From Bacteroidales bacterium (GTDB lineage: Bacteria; Bacteroidota; Bacteroidia; Bacteroidales; Paludibacteraceae): DNA of 64,000 bases. The notes beneath the pieces are model-generated. The model was not told where the DNA came from. It worked only from the letters and a program-made list of their open reading frames with translations, and did no database searches. The stretch covers positions 1 through 64,000 of the forward strand of contig SUXD01000005.1 in assembly GCA_015061145.1 (NCBI GenBank), in the 5' to 3' direction. The position numbers and the translations under genes were made by a program. The stretch's first letter is position 1. The number at the start of each line of letters is the position of its first letter. Shown here piece by piece: positions 62,200 through 64,000 of the stretch.

Positions 62200-64000
62200 A
62201 TGCCAAATATCAAACTGAGTAAAATAGCAAAAGAATTGAATGTAGGACTCGGCACAATTGTCGATTTCATGCATGAAAACGGGTACAAAGATTTTGAAAT
62301 GAACCCTAATGCGCGTTTGACCGACGAGCAAGTCGATTTGTTGAACAAAGAATTTAACAAAGACAAAAGCACGCGTATCGAAGCGCAGAAAATCAGTCAG
62401 CAGAGACAGAACAAAGAAAAGAAAGAGACTGTCTCCATAGATGATTTTGGTAAAGAAAAGAATGAAGTCGAGGAAATAAAGACAGTGATTCCTGAGACTA
62501 AAAAGCCTCAAGTCATTGGTAAAATCGATCTTGACAGCATTAATAAACCTCATAAAAAAGAAACTCCGGCCGCAAAAGAGCCAGAGGTGAAACCTGTGGT
62601 AAAGGAAACTCCCAAAGTGGAGAAAATAGAGCAGCCCGTAGCTAAACAGGAGCCAGCGCCAGCGCCCCAACCACAACCGCAGCCGAAACCAGAGGTAAAA
62701 GCAGTTGAGGCGCAAGAGCCAAAAACGGAGAACAAGGAAGAAGAGGTTTTCTCGTTGCACAAACCTCATGTCGAGTCGTCGCTGAAGGTGGTTGGTACAG
62801 TAGATTTGTCGTCAATCAATCAGCAGACACGCCCTAAGAAGAAATCGAAGGACGAAAAACGCAAGGAGAAAGAGGAACGTTTGCAGCAGCAAAAAGCCAA
62901 AAATCCGAATGCCGGCGATGCTGACATGCCGAAGAAAAAACGCGAAAGAATCAAGCATGAGCGCATAGATGTGTCTTCTGTTGCTGGAAAGAACGGCAAA
63001 GGCGCCAAAGGCGATAAGTTCAAGAAAGTTGCCAAGGTTGAGGTGAGCGAAGAAGATGTACAGCGTCAGGTGAAAGAGACTCTGGCGCGTCTTACACATA
63101 AATCAAAATCGAAAAGTTCGAAATACCGTAGAGAAAAACGCGAAGAAATTTCTCAGCGCATCCAAGAGGAGGAGCAGCAGGAACGCTTGCAGGAAAAGAC
63201 CCTGAAACTTACCGAATTTGTTACGGCCAACGAGTTGGCTACTATGATGAACATCTCGGTGAATGATGTGATTCTTACTTGCTTTAACCTCGGTATGCCT
63301 GTTTCAATCAACCAGCGTTTGGATGCCGAAACAATTAACTTCGTGGCAGATGAATACGGTTTCAAGACCGAATATGTGAGTGCCGAAGTAGTGGAAGCCA
63401 TCGGTGAAGAAGAGGAGGACAATGAGGAGGATTTGCTCCCGCGTCCGCCTATTGTAACAGTGATGGGACATGTTGACCACGGTAAAACTTCGTTGCTCGA
63501 CTATATCCGCAAATCAAATGTGATTGCGGGCGAGGCGGGTGGTATCACGCAGCATATCGGCGCTTATCATGTTACGCTCGAAAACGGCAGAAGAATCACA
63601 TTCCTCGATACGCCGGGTCACGAGGCGTTCACCGCCATGCGTGCCCGTGGTGCCAAGGTTACTGATATTGCTATCATTATTGTGGCTGCCGATGACAGCG
63701 TGATGCCTCAGACAATCGAAGCCATTAACCATGCTTCAGCGGCAGGCGTTCCTATCGTTTTTGCCATCAATAAAATTGACCGCGACGGTGCGAACCCTGA
63801 TAAGATAAAGGAACAGTTGGCCAATATGAACTACTTGGTCGAAGAATGGGGCGGCAAATACCAGTCGCAGGATATATCAGCCAAGAAAGGACTGCATGTG
63901 AACGAATTGCTCGAGAAAGTATTGCTCGAAAGTGATTTGCTTGAGTTGAAAGCCAATCCTAACCGCAAAGCGGTGGGCTCCATCATTGAGTCTTCGCTCG
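62200..64000 (+). CDS. infB: Translation initiation factor IF-2, N-terminal two thirds
   Basis: Open from the ATG at 62200 to the window end (600 residues seen; the C-terminus lies outside). It has an N-terminal IF2_N helix domain ([12 protein letters not shown]), a long charged Pro/Lys/Glu-rich linker, a second IF2_N domain (about 330-380) and the GTPase domain. G1 is G-H-V-D-H-G-K-T-S near 424; D-T-P-G-H and N-K-I-D follow. IF-2 brings fMet-tRNA to the ribosome. Confidence 0.97.
   Translation, partial: MPNIKLSKIAKELNVGLGTIVDFMHENGYKDFEMNPNARLTDEQVDLLNKEFNKDKSTRIEAQKISQQRQNKEKKETVSIDDFGKEKNEVEEIKTVIPETKKPQVIGKIDLDSINKPHKKETPAAKEPEVKPVVKETPKVEKIEQPVAKQEPAPAPQPQPQPKPEVKAVEAQEPKTENKEEEVFSLHKPHVESSLKVVGTVDLSSINQQTRPKKKSKDEKRKEKEERLQQQKAKNPNAGDADMPKKKRERIKHERIDVSSVAGKNGKGAKGDKFKKVAKVEVSEEDVQRQVKETLARLTHKSKSKSSKYRREKREEISQRIQEEEQQERLQEKTLKLTEFVTANELATMMNISVNDVILTCFNLGMPVSINQRLDAETINFVADEYGFKTEYVSAEVVEAIGEEEEDNEEDLLPRPPIVTVMGHVDHGKTSLLDYIRKSNVIAGEAGGITQHIGAYHVTLENGRRITFLDTPGHEAFTAMRARGAKVTDIAIIIVAADDSVMPQTIEAINHASAAGVPIVFAINKIDRDGANPDKIKEQLANMNYLVEEWGGKYQSQDISAKKGLHVNELLEKVLLESDLLELKANPNRKAVGSIIESSL

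Overview
The window is a chromosomal segment of a Bacteroidota bacterium, almost certainly order Bacteroidales. Evidence: promoters of the TTTG-N19/20-TAnnTTTG type upstream of rplS, rpsP, thrS, mutS2 and rimP; A-rich translation starts with almost no Shine-Dalgarno sequences; lipoproteins whose mature N-termini carry K/D/E-rich export-type sequences; a SPOR protein with an HU-CCDC81 domain; a long lysine/alanine tail on ribosomal protein S16; and an acyl-ACP thioesterase inside the ilv operon. Most of the window is housekeeping DNA. I see no transposase, integrase, prophage, CRISPR array or recognisable defence island.

Layout. 1-6.4 kb: partial BASS transporter, pheT, tRNA-Ser(CGA), a cyclophilin-like lipoprotein with a Dabb protein, a PolB-like exonuclease and an MltF-like lytic transglycosylase. 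6.4-13.2 kb is the main accessory stretch: a small unknown protein, a promoter followed by a ~130-nt imperfect hairpin, a zinc-binding/membrane protein split by a frameshift in a T7 run, an unknown exported protein, a DUF898-like membrane protein and two convergent surface lipoproteins. 13.2-20 kb: era, hemW, rplS, an EamA transporter, crcB, a PspC protein, uvrB and a CHAP-like hydrolase. 20.1-25.2 kb: the branched-chain amino acid operon (ilvD-ilvB-ilvN-thioesterase), preceded by what looks like a complete leader-peptide attenuator. 25.2-29.8 kb: AraC regulator, ferritin-like protein, PPOX flavoprotein, a broken MBL-rubredoxin gene, a radical SAM/SPASM enzyme and a flavodoxin (iron/redox stress cassette), then an AlkZ-related protein. 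29.8-33.4 kb: an alpha-oxoamine synthase, a Yip1 membrane protein, smpB and the SPOR protein. 33.4-38.2 kb: translation genes rpsP, yebC-like, thrS, infC (apparent AUA start), rpmI and rplT. 38.2-42.9 kb: desulfoferrodoxin, an unknown protein, guaD, a DUF3298 lipoprotein, apt, and a LemA/TPM pair. 43-47.6 kb: ilvC (separate from the ilv operon), an undecaprenyl-phosphate sugar transferase, an HMA-like protein, an MBL hydrolase and miaA. 47.9-57.1 kb: valS, rlmN, a PhoH-like protein, folC and mutS2. 57.2-60.3 kb: menaquinone genes (hotdog thioesterase, menF, menD). 60.3-64 kb: rimP-nusA-infB, with infB running off the end.

The strongest regulatory finding is the ilv attenuator at 20100-20273: a 17-codon Leu/Val/Ile-rich peptide with mutually exclusive 1:2, 2:3 and 3:4 hairpins. 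The second is infC, whose only well-placed start is an AUA eight bases after a perfect AGGAGG, which implies IF3 autocontrol. Intergenic stretches near valS, rlmN and menD carry degenerate AT-rich repeats shared between sites.
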